From assembly GCA_045866215.1 (NCBI GenBank), contig AP035880.1:2604001-2668000 (forward strand): a DNA stretch of 64,000 nt, read 5' to 3'. Numbering within the stretch: position 1 is the stretch's first letter; each line of letters opens with the position of its first letter. Of this stretch, positions 41,847-50,926 are shown one piece after another. The position numbers and the translations under genes are program-made. Below the pieces are notes generated by a model. That model worked only from the letters and a program-made list of their open reading frames with translations. It did no database searches and was not told the origin of the DNA. The DNA is from Croceivirga sp009797885. GTDB lineage: Bacteria; Bacteroidota; Bacteroidia; Flavobacteriales; Flavobacteriaceae.

Positions 41847-43040
41847 CTAAACGAATACCTTACGTAATGCAGCAGTAAATAATTTCATCTCTTCCATTGT
41901 GCCCATGCTCACGCGACACCAGTTTTTATCCATGAACTGGAAGGCCCTGACGCCTACTTTTTGTTCGGTCATTTTTTGGAGAAATCCCTTGCCTTCCATT
42001 TCTATGGGGAATATCATAAAACTGGTATGTGAGGCAACAGGTTCAAAATCCATTTCCTGTAAGCTTTTGAAAACATAATCCCGGGCTTCAGCATTCAATG
42101 TTCTGGACTTGTCAAGGAATTCATTGTCATCCATAGCCGCCATCGCTGCATAGACCGATGGATAGCTGATCCCCATCCCGGCACGGGTAATTTTTTGCAA
42201 TTTGTCCAGAGTGGCCTCTTGCGCCACGGCGTAGCCCACACGAAGTCCTGCCATGCCATGGATTTTTGAGAACGTACGTGCAACGATGATGTCCTTACCT
42301 TCATTGATCAGGGAAACCATGCTCTGTTTGGCACCGTCTTCCAAAAACCACAAATAGGCCTCATCAACAAAAACGGGTACTTTTTCGGAGACCCTTGAAC
42401 AAAAGTCCAATAACTTTTTGGCATCTGTAATGGTCCCGGTAGGGTTGTTGGGGTTACAGATATAGACCAATTTGGTTTCGGAATCTATGGCCTTTTCCAT
42501 GGCCTCCAAATCATGGGACCAATCTTCGTTGAGTGGAACAGGCTTCCATGTACCCCCTGCAGCTTCCGCAACACGGATCAATGACATGTATGCCGGATCT
42601 GCCGATACGACATTCCCACCGTTCATAAAAAGCACCATGGCCGTTTTTTCCAAAAGATCGGAGGATCCAGGCCCCATCATGATATTTTTTGGGGTTACGC
42701 CTTCAAAATCTGCAATCTTATCCATGAGCTGAAATAACTCCTTCCATGCGTATCTGTTTCCACCCGAAGCAGATTTTTTCAATGCTTCCAGAGCCATTGG
42801 GGATGGACCATACGGGTTTTCATTGGCATTTAACCTAGCTTCGAGGATTGGGAATTCCCTTGAACTTTCCGGAAGATATTCCTTAAAGAACGGACTGTAG
42901 ATGGCATTGCCTTCAGCATCTAGCTCCAAAGCAAGGGAAGGGTTTTTCGAAAATCCAAGATACGGGGAGGCCATTAGTCCACCTGCGGTCAAGGCAGAGG
43001 TTTTTAGCCAGTTTCTACGGTTGATTTTAATCGAGGTCAC
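41847..43040 (-). CDS. Class I/II aminotransferase (histidinol-phosphate type) with a Tat-like signal
   Basis: A 397-residue PLP enzyme of fold type I. The Schiff-base Lys is in ARTFSKIHGMAGLRVGY near residue 250, with CNPNNPTGTI near 197 and NANENPYGPSP near 70. Unexpectedly, the N-terminus (KINRRNWLKTSALTAGGLMA) looks like a twin-arginine signal, so a folded PLP enzyme may be exported. The start is GTG 43040. The AEC-type permease follows in the same operon. The substrate is not determinable; it is too isolated from other his genes to be called hisC. Confidence 0.8.
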   Translation of the reverse strand: MTSIKINRRNWLKTSALTAGGLMASPYLGFSKNPSLALELDAEGNAIYSPFFKEYLPESSREFPILEARLNANENPYGPSPMALEALKKSASGGNRYAWKELFQLMDKIADFEGVTPKNIMMGPGSSDLLEKTAMVLFMNGGNVVSADPAYMSLIRVAEAAGGTWKPVPLNEDWSHDLEAMEKAIDSETKLVYICNPNNPTGTITDAKKLLDFCSRVSEKVPVFVDEAYLWFLEDGAKQSMVSLINEGKDIIVARTFSKIHGMAGLRVGYAVAQEATLDKLQKITRAGMGISYPSVYAAMAAMDDNEFLDKSRTLNAEARDYVFKSLQEMDFEPVASHTSFMIFPIEMEGKGFLQKMTEQKVGVRAFQFMDKNWCRVSMGTMEEMKLFTAALRKVFV

Positions 43041-43200
43041 GAGGAGTACATATTTAGAATTAGCATCCCCTCAAGTTATGGGCTTGTCCCTATATTTCCT
43101 ATGGTAAAACCATAAAAATCAATAGGTTAAAATTGTGAAATCCTATTTTTGATGTGGCAGAATTGTCAATTTCAAAAAGTTCAACAGTTGATTTTAAGAC

Positions 43201-43596
43201 TTATCGACCTAAAATCCCATCTTTATTGAGTACAGGGATTGGCACCAGTTGCTGTTGGTTAACACTGTTCTTTTCAAAAAAGAAGCGTTTTTCGTAGAGC
43301 TTGTTGTCCGCGTAGTAGGTCACAAAAAACTCGTTGTTGAGTGTGAGTACGTCTTCCGTGACCATTTCAATCTTTTCGTACCCTTTGGCGGCCACTACCC
43401 CAAAAGCATAGCGCATGGTCGTGGTTTTTTTATCACCGTCATATCCCTTGGAGACCACTAGGGCCATTTCTATGGGGGTGACCCGGTTGTTGACAAGGTA
43501 GGCATTCCAATCCCTGGCGAGAAACTCTTTGTCCCATTCCAGGACCATGACCACATATACGTCCCTGGAAACGGGAATCTCAATATCTTTTCTCAT
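43201..43596 (-). CDS. Unrecognised 131-residue protein in the CA1-SulP1 operon
   Basis: I do not recognise this protein. It has 131 residues, no signal peptide and no membrane helix. It is rich in beta-like segments (VYVVMVLEWDKEF, EFFVTYYADNKLYEKRFFF) with many charged residues. It starts 30 nt after the SulP transporter stop and reads in the same direction, so it probably belongs to the carbonic anhydrase-SulP transcript. A role in bicarbonate uptake or its regulation is only inference. Confidence 0.7.
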   Translation of the reverse strand: MRKDIEIPVSRDVYVVMVLEWDKEFLARDWNAYLVNNRVTPIEMALVVSKGYDGDKKTTTMRYAFGVVAAKGYEKIEMVTEDVLTLNNEFFVTYYADNKLYEKRFFFEKNSVNQQQLVPIPVLNKDGILGR

Positions 43597-43626
43597 AAAA
43601 GTTACACTTGAAAGACGGGGCCTCCA

Positions 43627-45279
43627 TTAAGACCGTAATGTTTCCGTTACCCAAGGAAAACTATCCTTAATATGACCAAATAGCTGTTGTTCGGGCACCA
43701 AATCCGGAATAATATCAATGGACGTCAATAAATCCTGTGGCTGTTCTTGAAGCCCGGTTAAGACCACTTTAATGTCCTTTTGTGAGAGTTCAAGAATGGC
43801 ATCTTCCAGGGCATACAATCCAGATTGGTCCATATAGGGGACACGGTCCATCCTAATGATCAATACTTTGATGTCCTCAGTGATCTTTTTGACCTCCTCC
43901 TTAAAATGGGATGTAAATCCAAAGAACAACGGACCATACAGGTGTTTGATATAGACATGGTCCTTATGGCGTTTAAAAAAGTCGCCTTCGTCATCCCAGG
44001 GTTTTTCACCATCAAAACCGGCCAATGTTCCCACTTGCATACCCTCCTCGCCGATATCACTGGAACGTTTCATAAACAAAAGCGCCGCCAAGGTCACTCC
44101 AATTCCAACAGCCTGAATAAGGCTTCCAAAAGTGGTCCAGAAGAGAACAATAAGAAGTACAATAGCATCTGCCCTGGGTACGGTCCTTAGATGTTTCAAT
44201 CCTTTTTTGTCTACGATCTTGAATCCTATGGGGATCAAAATACCGGCCAATACGGCCAAGGGAATATATGCTGCCAAGGAACTCAACCCCAAAAGTACGG
44301 CCAACAAAAATGCGCCGTGCAGAGCTCCGGACAGTTTGGTCCTGCCACCATTGTTAATGTTGACCACGGTCCCTTTGGTAGCCCCGGCTCCGGGAATGCC
44401 CCCTATTAGGGCAGCGGCCATGTTACCAATTCCTTGGCCTATCAATTCCCGATTGCTATTGTGGTTGGTCTTGGTCATATTATCCGCGATAACTGAGGTG
44501 AGTAGGGAATCAATGGAACCAAGAACTGCCAATACCATACCGTATTCCAGGACCAGAAAATAAGCACTACTGTCCACGGAAAACAATCCTTCCAACTGTA
44601 GTGAAGGAAACCCCGAAGGTATTTCCCCAATAATAGGCACGTTCCATTGAATGAAAAATGCAAAAATGGAAACGGTGATCAAAGCAACCAAAGCACTGGG
44701 AACGGCTTTGGTGATTCTTGGGAATACATAGTAGATGATTACGGTCATTGCCCCCAACACGAGGGCCTGCCAGTTGAGTTCCCCAAACAGTCTGGGCAAA
44801 TCCATAATGACTTTTAGGGTGGATTTTGGTGAATCCAAACCTACAAAAGGGAATAATTGCAGGATTACGATGATTAAACCAACCCCACTCATGAACCCTG
44901 AGATTACGGGATAGGGAAAGTACTTGATGTATCCTGCAATATTGATCAGGCCAAAGATGATTTGTAATGCCCCGCCTACAAGAAAACTCAACAAGATGAT
45001 GCCCATGGCATCTTGAAGACTTCCGGCTACATCAATGGCGTTGGCCACCAATGCTGCGGAAACTACGGTCATAGGTCCTGTGGGGCCACTGGCTTGGGTA
45101 TTGGTCCCACCAAAAAGTGCGGCCAAAATTCCTACGGCGATGGCTCCGTACAATCCGGCAATGGCCCCTAACCCGGACTGCACACCAAAGGCAAGGGCCA
45201 AGGGTAGGGCAACAACACCGGCCACAAGGCCTCCGGTAATATCCCCCTTCAAATATTTGGAGTCGTAAAAAGAGCGCAT
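43627..45279 (-). CDS. SulP-family anion transporter with STAS domain, copy 1
   Basis: A 550-residue inner-membrane transporter with about twelve to fourteen helices in an inverted-repeat fold. Typical motifs are GLVAGVVALPLALAFGVQSG at the start and TNTQASGPTGPMTVV near residue 60. A C-terminal STAS domain (about 435-540, YMDQSGLYALEDAI) follows. Linkage to a carbonic anhydrase 50 nt upstream suggests bicarbonate as the substrate, as for some cyanobacterial and marine SulP proteins; sulfate remains possible. Confidence 0.9.
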   Translation of the reverse strand: MRSFYDSKYLKGDITGGLVAGVVALPLALAFGVQSGLGAIAGLYGAIAVGILAALFGGTNTQASGPTGPMTVVSAALVANAIDVAGSLQDAMGIILLSFLVGGALQIIFGLINIAGYIKYFPYPVISGFMSGVGLIIVILQLFPFVGLDSPKSTLKVIMDLPRLFGELNWQALVLGAMTVIIYYVFPRITKAVPSALVALITVSIFAFFIQWNVPIIGEIPSGFPSLQLEGLFSVDSSAYFLVLEYGMVLAVLGSIDSLLTSVIADNMTKTNHNSNRELIGQGIGNMAAALIGGIPGAGATKGTVVNINNGGRTKLSGALHGAFLLAVLLGLSSLAAYIPLAVLAGILIPIGFKIVDKKGLKHLRTVPRADAIVLLIVLFWTTFGSLIQAVGIGVTLAALLFMKRSSDIGEEGMQVGTLAGFDGEKPWDDEGDFFKRHKDHVYIKHLYGPLFFGFTSHFKEEVKKITEDIKVLIIRMDRVPYMDQSGLYALEDAILELSQKDIKVVLTGLQEQPQDLLTSIDIIPDLVPEQQLFGHIKDSFPWVTETLRS

Positions 45280-45329
45280 GTTATATAAGGTTGGTTACTA
45301 AAGTTGGTTACTAAAAAGGAAAAAGAAGC

Positions 45330-46016
45330 CTATAGGAAATCAACTTTCCCGGTATCCATATCATAAACCCCTCCAATGATCTTTATCGCTCCGGAATCTT
45401 CCATTTCCTTAAGAATAGGGCTGTTTTTTCGAATTTGCTCCATGGTATTAAGTACATTGTTCACACATACCAAATGCACATATTCTGGATTGGAAGAGGT
45501 TTTGTCACCACTATAATCGCTGGATTCCACAACGGGTCTTATTTTGGTGAGCATAGCGGTAATATTGCCCAGTTTAACATTATCTATGGCCGCTTTTACC
45601 GCACCGCAATGTTCATGTCCCAAGACCATTATTACCTTGGAACCCGCTACTTTACAGCCAAATTCCATACTGCCCAAAATATCCTCGTTCACAAAATTGC
45701 CGGCAACGCGCGCTACAAAAAGGTCTCCAATACCTTTATCAAACACGTCCTCAACAGGTACCCGGCTGTCCAAACAGGACAGTATTACTGCCTTGGGATA
45801 TTGGCCGTTGGTACTTTTTCGGATTTGTTCCGTGTGGTCACGGGCAGTTAGGTCATTGGTAACATAACGTTCATTGCCTGCTTTAAGACTGGCTATAACG
45901 GCATCCGGGGATAAGGCTTTTTGCTGTTCGGCAGTCAGTACGTCCTCGACCAAGGGCTTAATTTCCACCGAGGCATCATTCTCATCAAGAATGATGACTT
46001 TTTTAATTCTTTCCAT
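45330..46016 (-). CDS. Beta-class carbonic anhydrase, copy 1
   Basis: A 228-residue zinc enzyme interconverting CO2 and bicarbonate. Zinc ligands are C81 (SCLDSRVP), H134 and C137 (GHEHCGAV); the D83-R85 pair is present. It differs clearly from the second anhydrase at 49456, with an N-terminal extension of about 35 residues. No signal peptide is seen. It is the first gene of an operon with SulP and has a good promoter. Confidence 0.93.
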   Translation of the reverse strand: MERIKKVIILDENDASVEIKPLVEDVLTAEQQKALSPDAVIASLKAGNERYVTNDLTARDHTEQIRKSTNGQYPKAVILSCLDSRVPVEDVFDKGIGDLFVARVAGNFVNEDILGSMEFGCKVAGSKVIMVLGHEHCGAVKAAIDNVKLGNITAMLTKIRPVVESSDYSGDKTSSNPEYVHLVCVNNVLNTMEQIRKNSPILKEMEDSGAIKIIGGVYDMDTGKVDFL

Positions 46017-46044
46017 TGTGGGTAGTGTTTAGTTTCAGTTGTCT

Positions 46045-46075
46045 CAAATTTAAACAGCCGGAAAGTCAACACCAA
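46045..46075 (-). promoter_or_regulatory. Promoter of the carbonic anhydrase 1 - SulP1 operon
   Basis: On the minus strand TAAATTTG (46052-46045) is a perfect -7 box with TTG (46075-46073) 20 nt upstream. The start codon is 29 nt downstream. Confidence 0.72.
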
Positions 46076-46154
46076 CAGGGAAGAACAGCAATAATGTTAT
46101 AATTGTCTTAAAGTTTTACGCCCTTAGTCAATAGTAAAGCTATTGATTGAAAGT

Positions 46155-47174
46155 TTACCAACTACTTCTAAATTGATCTAGGAACCGCACATCATTTTCA
46201 CTTAAGGTACGGATGTCGGAGATTTGGTATTGCAAAAGGGCAATGCGGTCAATTCCCATTCCAAAGGCAAAGCCGGAATAAATGTCTGGATCAATTCCGC
46301 AGTTCTTTAAGACATTGGGGTCGACCATTCCACAGCCCATGATTTCCAACCAACCTGTACCCTTGGTCATCTTATGGTCGGTCTCGGTTTCCAGTCCCCA
46401 ATACACATCCACTTCGGCACTGGGTTCCGTGAACGGGAAATAAGATGGACGCAACCGGATTTTGGATTTCCCAAACATTTCCGAAGTAAAATATTGCAGG
46501 GTTTGTTTTAAATCGGCAAAAGAAACATCCTTATCCACGTACAATCCTTCCACTTGATGGAAAAAACAGTGGGAGCGGGCCGAAATGGCCTCATTTCTGT
46601 ATACCCTTCCTGGGGAAATGGTCCGGATGGGAGGTTTATGTTCTTGCATATACCTTACCTGTACCGATGAGGTATGGGTACGAAGAAGGATGTCCGGATC
46701 GGTCTGGATAAAAAAAGTATCCTGCATATCCCTGGCCGGGTGATGTTCCGGGAGGTTCAGGGCAGTGAAGTTATGCCAATCATCCTCAATTTCGGGGCCT
46801 TCGGAAACATTGAACCCAATGCGCGAAAAAATATCGATGATTTGATTTTTTACAATGCTGATAGGGTGCCTTGCTCCAAGGGAAATAGGATTACCGGGAC
46901 GGGTAAGGTCACCAAATTTTCCTTCGGAAACCGTGTTGGATTCCAAACTCTCCTTTAGGGCGTTTACCTTATCGGTTGCCCTTGTTTTTAGCTGATTGAT
47001 AACCTGGCCATATTCTTTTTTCTGGTCATTGGCCACATTTTTGAACTCCGCAAAGAACTGGTTCAAAAGGCCTTTCTTTCCTAAATAGGTAATACGGAAA
47101 TTCTCAATTTCATCCTTTGAAGTTGCCGTAAATTGTTCAACTTTAGTGATGTGGTCCTTTATGGTATCAATCAT
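46155..47174 (-). CDS. pheS: Phenylalanyl-tRNA synthetase alpha subunit
   Basis: A 339-residue class II synthetase subunit that works with PheT in the cytosol. The N-terminal coiled-coil binds tRNA (about 1-85). The class II motifs are visible in HPISIVKNQI...GFNVSEGPEIE, YRNEAISARSHCFFHQVEG, GTGWLEIMGCGMVDPNVLKN and GFAFGMGIDRIAL. PheT is not in the window. TAAATTTG at 47204-47197 is a -7 box just upstream. It sits between the two carbonic anhydrase-SulP modules. Confidence 0.97.
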   Translation of the reverse strand: MIDTIKDHITKVEQFTATSKDEIENFRITYLGKKGLLNQFFAEFKNVANDQKKEYGQVINQLKTRATDKVNALKESLESNTVSEGKFGDLTRPGNPISLGARHPISIVKNQIIDIFSRIGFNVSEGPEIEDDWHNFTALNLPEHHPARDMQDTFFIQTDPDILLRTHTSSVQVRYMQEHKPPIRTISPGRVYRNEAISARSHCFFHQVEGLYVDKDVSFADLKQTLQYFTSEMFGKSKIRLRPSYFPFTEPSAEVDVYWGLETETDHKMTKGTGWLEIMGCGMVDPNVLKNCGIDPDIYSGFAFGMGIDRIALLQYQISDIRTLSENDVRFLDQFRSSW

Positions 47175-47337
47175 GGCCCGAAGCTTTGTAAGTAGGCAAA
47201 TTTAAGGAATTGTCCCTGAAATGGAATCCAATCCATGAAATACAATTTGCATTTAAATTGATGTTAAAGCTTAGACAAAAAAGTATCCGTTTTATTAAAT
47301 AACGTGAGTTGGACTTATTTTTTATCAAACAAAATCC

Positions 47338-47469
47338 GTCAAATTGAGTGGTTTTTCGTAATGAAATGAAGAAAAATTGTATCGAAATTAGGATTTTGCA
47401 AGAGAATTACTTGCCGATCAGGCAGGTTTTTCGATACATTTTTGCTATCGCAAAAACACTCAAAATGAC
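47338..47469. repeat. 132-bp imperfect palindromic element in the pheS-SulP2 gap
   Basis: The 377-nt gap 47175-47551 holds no gene, but two arms of about 45 nt mirror each other. The left arm starts GTCAAATTGAGTG (47338) and ends GTATCGAAA (47379-47387); the right arm starts TTTCGATAC (47429-47437) and ends CACTCAAAATGAC (47469). At the centre is a hairpin CTTGCC/GGCAGG (47410-47426) followed by TTTTT, and the right arm contains TTTTTGC/GCAAAAA (47439-47456). The layout fits a dispersed palindromic repeat of Flavobacteriaceae intergenic regions. Confidence 0.62.
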
Positions 47470-47551
47470 TTGATTTTCCTAAAGCGAGCCCATGTTAAAT
47501 AGGTCCATACGTTTCAAAAGTCATAACGTAGGGAAAATATGATCTTGGAGA

Positions 47552-49414
47552 TCAGTATTTATCCTCAACATTGGCCACAACCCATTGTAAACAGCTCTTG
47601 AAATCGTCAAAAAGGTGTTCCCTTGGAATCAAATCGGGAATAATATCTATCCGCTCCATCATGTATTTGGGCTGGTCCAATACATTGACGAACAAAACGG
47701 AAATCCCATTTCGTTTTAAATCCTGTAAAACATCCTCCATGGCATAGAGTCCGGACTGATCCATGTACTGCATACGCCCCATCCGAATAATAACGGTGGA
47801 AGCGGTGGTGGGAATCTGTTCGGCCAATTGTTGAAAATCGCTTGTGGACCCAAAAAACAAAGGGCCTTTTAAGTGCTTAATAAAAACTTCCTCTTTGAAT
47901 CGCACCGGGAAATTTTTCTCATCGGGCCAGGCTTTTTCATCCAAAGGCTTTACCTCCGATCGTTTCCCTGTGAGGTCGCCAATTTTTTTCATAAACATTA
48001 GGGAAGCGATTACCAAACCAATCCCTACCGCATAGACCAGGTTCCAAACGGAGGAAAGCACCAAAACAGTGAGCATAATAATGACCTCTGAACTCAGCTT
48101 TATAGGTCCCAATTTGATGTCCTTGGGTAAATACGGAATGGCTTTTAGGCCTTTGTAATCCATGACGCCAATCCCTACCGTAACCAAAATGCCCGCTAAA
48201 ACGGCAGCTGGTATTTGGGAGGCGACCGGTCCCAGGGCCAATAAAATGAGCAGTAACAGCAGACCGGCAATCATGCCGGAAAGGCGCGTCTTGCCCCCGG
48301 AATTAATATTGACCACGGTTCTAATGGTGGCTCCTGCTCCGGGAATTCCCCCGAAAATGGCAGCAATACTATTCCCAATCCCCTGACCCACCAATTCTTT
48401 GTTGGGTTTGTGCTTGGTATTGGTCATGTTGTCCGCAACCACCGAGGTAAGCAGGGAATCAATGGCACCCAGCAATGCCAAAGTAAGGGCCGTAAAGATA
48501 TAGGGGGAAATGGCACTCAATTTAAATTCTGAAAGAATTCCCATCTGCGGTATCGGTAATCCTTCAGGTATTTTTTCAATGGGGCGATAGTCCAATCCAA
48601 AGCCATAGGCGACGCCAGAAACCACAATTAAAGCAACCAAAGTGCTTGGGACAACCTTGGTAATTCTTTTAAAACCATATATGATAGCTATAGTGGCCAA
48701 GGCCAAGGCCAACTCCAACCAATTGATGTTTCTAAGGGCATTGGGCAATACCTTAAAAGTTCCCAAAACCCCTGAAGCTTCTTTTGCGCCTAATGTTTGC
48801 GCTTCTTTGAGCATCTCCGCCTCGGTGATTTTTGAGGCACGTTTAATGGTTTCCTCAAAGTCTTCCAGGACCAAAATCCCTTCACCGGCCTCTTCCTTTA
48901 AAATATTTTCCAGGATCTCCTCTTCTGCTTCCGGCATAAATTGGGTTACATACGTCTCGTCTTCCTTGGGATAATAACCCACGGCAGGTAAGATTTGTGT
49001 CACCAGGATAATCACTCCAATGGCGGTCATAAATCCCGATACAACTGGATAGGGAATGTATTTAATGTACATTCCCAGGCCAATGGCCCCCAAGCCAATC
49101 TGCATGAGTCCGGCCAAAAGGAATACGGTCAGGATAATGGGAAGGGCTTTGTTGACATCTCCGTCATGAACGGCCAAAATACCGGCAATCACGACCATAC
49201 TTACGGCGGTCATAGGAGCTGTTGGGCCAGATATCTGCGTATTGGTGCCGCCAAAGAGGGCCGCAAAAAAACTGATAAAAATAGCTCCGTACAAACCTGC
49301 ACTTGGTCCAAGTCCGGAACTGACCCCAAATGCCAATGCCAGGGGAAGTGCAACAATACCGGCTGTGATACCCCCAAATAAATCACCCCGAAAATGGGCA
49401 AAAAAGTTCTTCAT
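47552..49414 (-). CDS. SulP-family anion transporter with STAS domain, copy 2
   Basis: A 620-residue paralog of the transporter at 43627 with the same N-terminal GGITAGIVALPLALAFGVSS and TNTQISGPTAPMTAV motifs and a C-terminal STAS domain (YMDQSGLYAMEDVL). It is 70 residues longer because of an acidic insert at about residues 150-217 between membrane segments (EAEEEILENILKEEAGEG inside it). It lies 41 nt downstream of carbonic anhydrase 2, so it is probably a second bicarbonate transporter with different regulation or affinity. Confidence 0.9.
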   Translation of the reverse strand: MKNFFAHFRGDLFGGITAGIVALPLALAFGVSSGLGPSAGLYGAIFISFFAALFGGTNTQISGPTAPMTAVSMVVIAGILAVHDGDVNKALPIILTVFLLAGLMQIGLGAIGLGMYIKYIPYPVVSGFMTAIGVIILVTQILPAVGYYPKEDETYVTQFMPEAEEEILENILKEEAGEGILVLEDFEETIKRASKITEAEMLKEAQTLGAKEASGVLGTFKVLPNALRNINWLELALALATIAIIYGFKRITKVVPSTLVALIVVSGVAYGFGLDYRPIEKIPEGLPIPQMGILSEFKLSAISPYIFTALTLALLGAIDSLLTSVVADNMTNTKHKPNKELVGQGIGNSIAAIFGGIPGAGATIRTVVNINSGGKTRLSGMIAGLLLLLILLALGPVASQIPAAVLAGILVTVGIGVMDYKGLKAIPYLPKDIKLGPIKLSSEVIIMLTVLVLSSVWNLVYAVGIGLVIASLMFMKKIGDLTGKRSEVKPLDEKAWPDEKNFPVRFKEEVFIKHLKGPLFFGSTSDFQQLAEQIPTTASTVIIRMGRMQYMDQSGLYAMEDVLQDLKRNGISVLFVNVLDQPKYMMERIDIIPDLIPREHLFDDFKSCLQWVVANVEDKY

Positions 49415-49455
49415 AAAATCGTGGATTTCTTGGTATACCTAACGGTGGATATAGG

Positions 49456-50088
49456 TTATACGTGAATATGGTAAATTTCGTCCAAGGCAGAAGTATTGTT
49501 CATACTGATATCCATATCATTGGCAATACCATTTTTAATATCGTATACCCACCCATGGATGTGTAAAAACTGTCCTTCCTGCCAGGCGTGTTGGACAATG
49601 GAGGTTTTGGCCAAATCATATACCTGCTCCTTCACGTTTAATTCCACCAAATGGTCCCAACGTTTGTTCTCATCTGCTATGGCCTCCAATTCTGGTTTGT
49701 ACTTTGCATAGATATCCTTGATATGACGTATCCATTTCCCCACAAAACCAACGGTACTATGTCCCATGGCTGCCTTTACACCACCACAACCATAATGCCC
49801 ACAAACTATAATATGCCTTACTTTGAGGGCGGTTACGGCATATTCCAGCACGCTGAGCATATTAATGTCGGTATGGATGACCATATTGGCAATATTCCTA
49901 TGTGTAAACACTTCGCCGGGCTCGGCGCCAATTACATCACTTGATGGAACCCTACTATCTGCACAACCAATCCATAAAAGTGGAGGATGCTGACCCTTGG
50001 CCATTTCATCAAAATAGGTTGGGTTCTCCGCCAATTTTTTTGCTGCCCATTTTTTGTTTTTTTCGAGGATATCTTTGTAGTAGAGCAT
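49456..50088 (-). CDS. can: Beta-class carbonic anhydrase, copy 2 (Can-like)
   Basis: A 210-residue beta-carbonic anhydrase close to the E. coli Can type. Zinc ligands are C42 (IGCADSRVP), H98 and C101 (GHYGCGGV), with D44 and R46 as the catalytic pair. The short N-terminus and the HRNIANMVIHTD segment are typical. It is the first gene of the second anhydrase-SulP module and lies 73 nt from the end of the Bat operon. Confidence 0.93.
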   Translation of the reverse strand: MLYYKDILEKNKKWAAKKLAENPTYFDEMAKGQHPPLLWIGCADSRVPSSDVIGAEPGEVFTHRNIANMVIHTDINMLSVLEYAVTALKVRHIIVCGHYGCGGVKAAMGHSTVGFVGKWIRHIKDIYAKYKPELEAIADENKRWDHLVELNVKEQVYDLAKTSIVQHAWQEGQFLHIHGWVYDIKNGIANDMDISMNNTSALDEIYHIHV

Positions 50089-50161
50089 AGTAATAGTATT
50101 TAGCTGCGCACAAAAACACAGAATTAAAAGTATTGCTATTGATAGGAAAGGTACGGATTTT

Positions 50162-50926
50162 TTAAAAATCCTTCAATAACCGAAGACTATTTGAAGGCAA
50201 CCAACCCGTTTGGCCATCGGCAATCCTTATTTTATGCCAATCTTCCAGGGATTCCAGTACATTGACCTTGGTGCCCTCATGTAAGGCGAAGACTTTTTCA
50301 CTACGTTCATTGGGTTCTGAGGTCACCACAATTTCACGCTCAAAAATTATCCCGGGATTTTTTGCCATATAGCTCTTATGGGCCAGATAGCCCATTGCCA
50401 CGGAAAAAAAAGAAATGAAAAGGGCCGTATTGGCCACAATAAAGGCAATCCGTTTTTTGGTAGCGGAATATAGGATATAATAAATAATGAACCCTAAAAC
50501 AAATAGGAATATCATGGCTATGGCCAAATAGGCCCATTGGTCTGCGGAAAGTGACAAAACAATGGTGTCATGCAGCCGGGACATTGCTGTTTTGGGCATT
50601 TCCTCAACGGCATCCAATCGCATGTTTTGGGCAAAGCCGAGATTGTTCTTTATTTCAGAATCATTGGGCTTGAGCAATAGGGCTTTTTCGTAATAATAGA
50701 TACTGGGACCAATTTCATCCAGTTTGTAATGGCAGTTGCCCAAATTGAAATAGAGTTCGGCCGAATGCTTGCCATTTTCCAAAATATCCTCGTAAAAACC
50801 AATGGCCTTTTGGTATTCCCCTTCATTGTATGCATCCGTGGCCTTTTGGAACAGGACCTCGTTTTGGGCATAGGTTCCCGATACCAGGAAAAAAAGCGCT
50901 ATGATACCTACATATGTCTTTTTCAT
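50162..50926 (-). CDS. batE: BatE-like TPR and SH3 domain protein
   Basis: A 254-residue protein with a signal peptide (ends GTYAQ), three tetratricopeptide units (about 25-115), two membrane helices (about 132-152 and 163-182) and a C-terminal bacterial SH3 domain (about 195-250, GTKVNVLESLEDWHKIRI...GWLPSNSLRLL). It is the last gene of the Bat operon and overlaps batD by 4 nt. The Bat complex is linked to oxygen tolerance and envelope stress in Bacteroides and relatives; its chemistry is unknown. Confidence 0.83.
   Translation of the reverse strand: MKKTYVGIIALFFLVSGTYAQNEVLFQKATDAYNEGEYQKAIGFYEDILENGKHSAELYFNLGNCHYKLDEIGPSIYYYEKALLLKPNDSEIKNNLGFAQNMRLDAVEEMPKTAMSRLHDTIVLSLSADQWAYLAIAMIFLFVLGFIIYYILYSATKKRIAFIVANTALFISFFSVAMGYLAHKSYMAKNPGIIFEREIVVTSEPNERSEKVFALHEGTKVNVLESLEDWHKIRIADGQTGWLPSNSLRLLKDF

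Noticed and set aside
46129..46147. TCAATAG/CTATTGA hairpin after pheS as terminator
   Set aside because: The stem is AT-rich and lacks a T-run; probably incidental.
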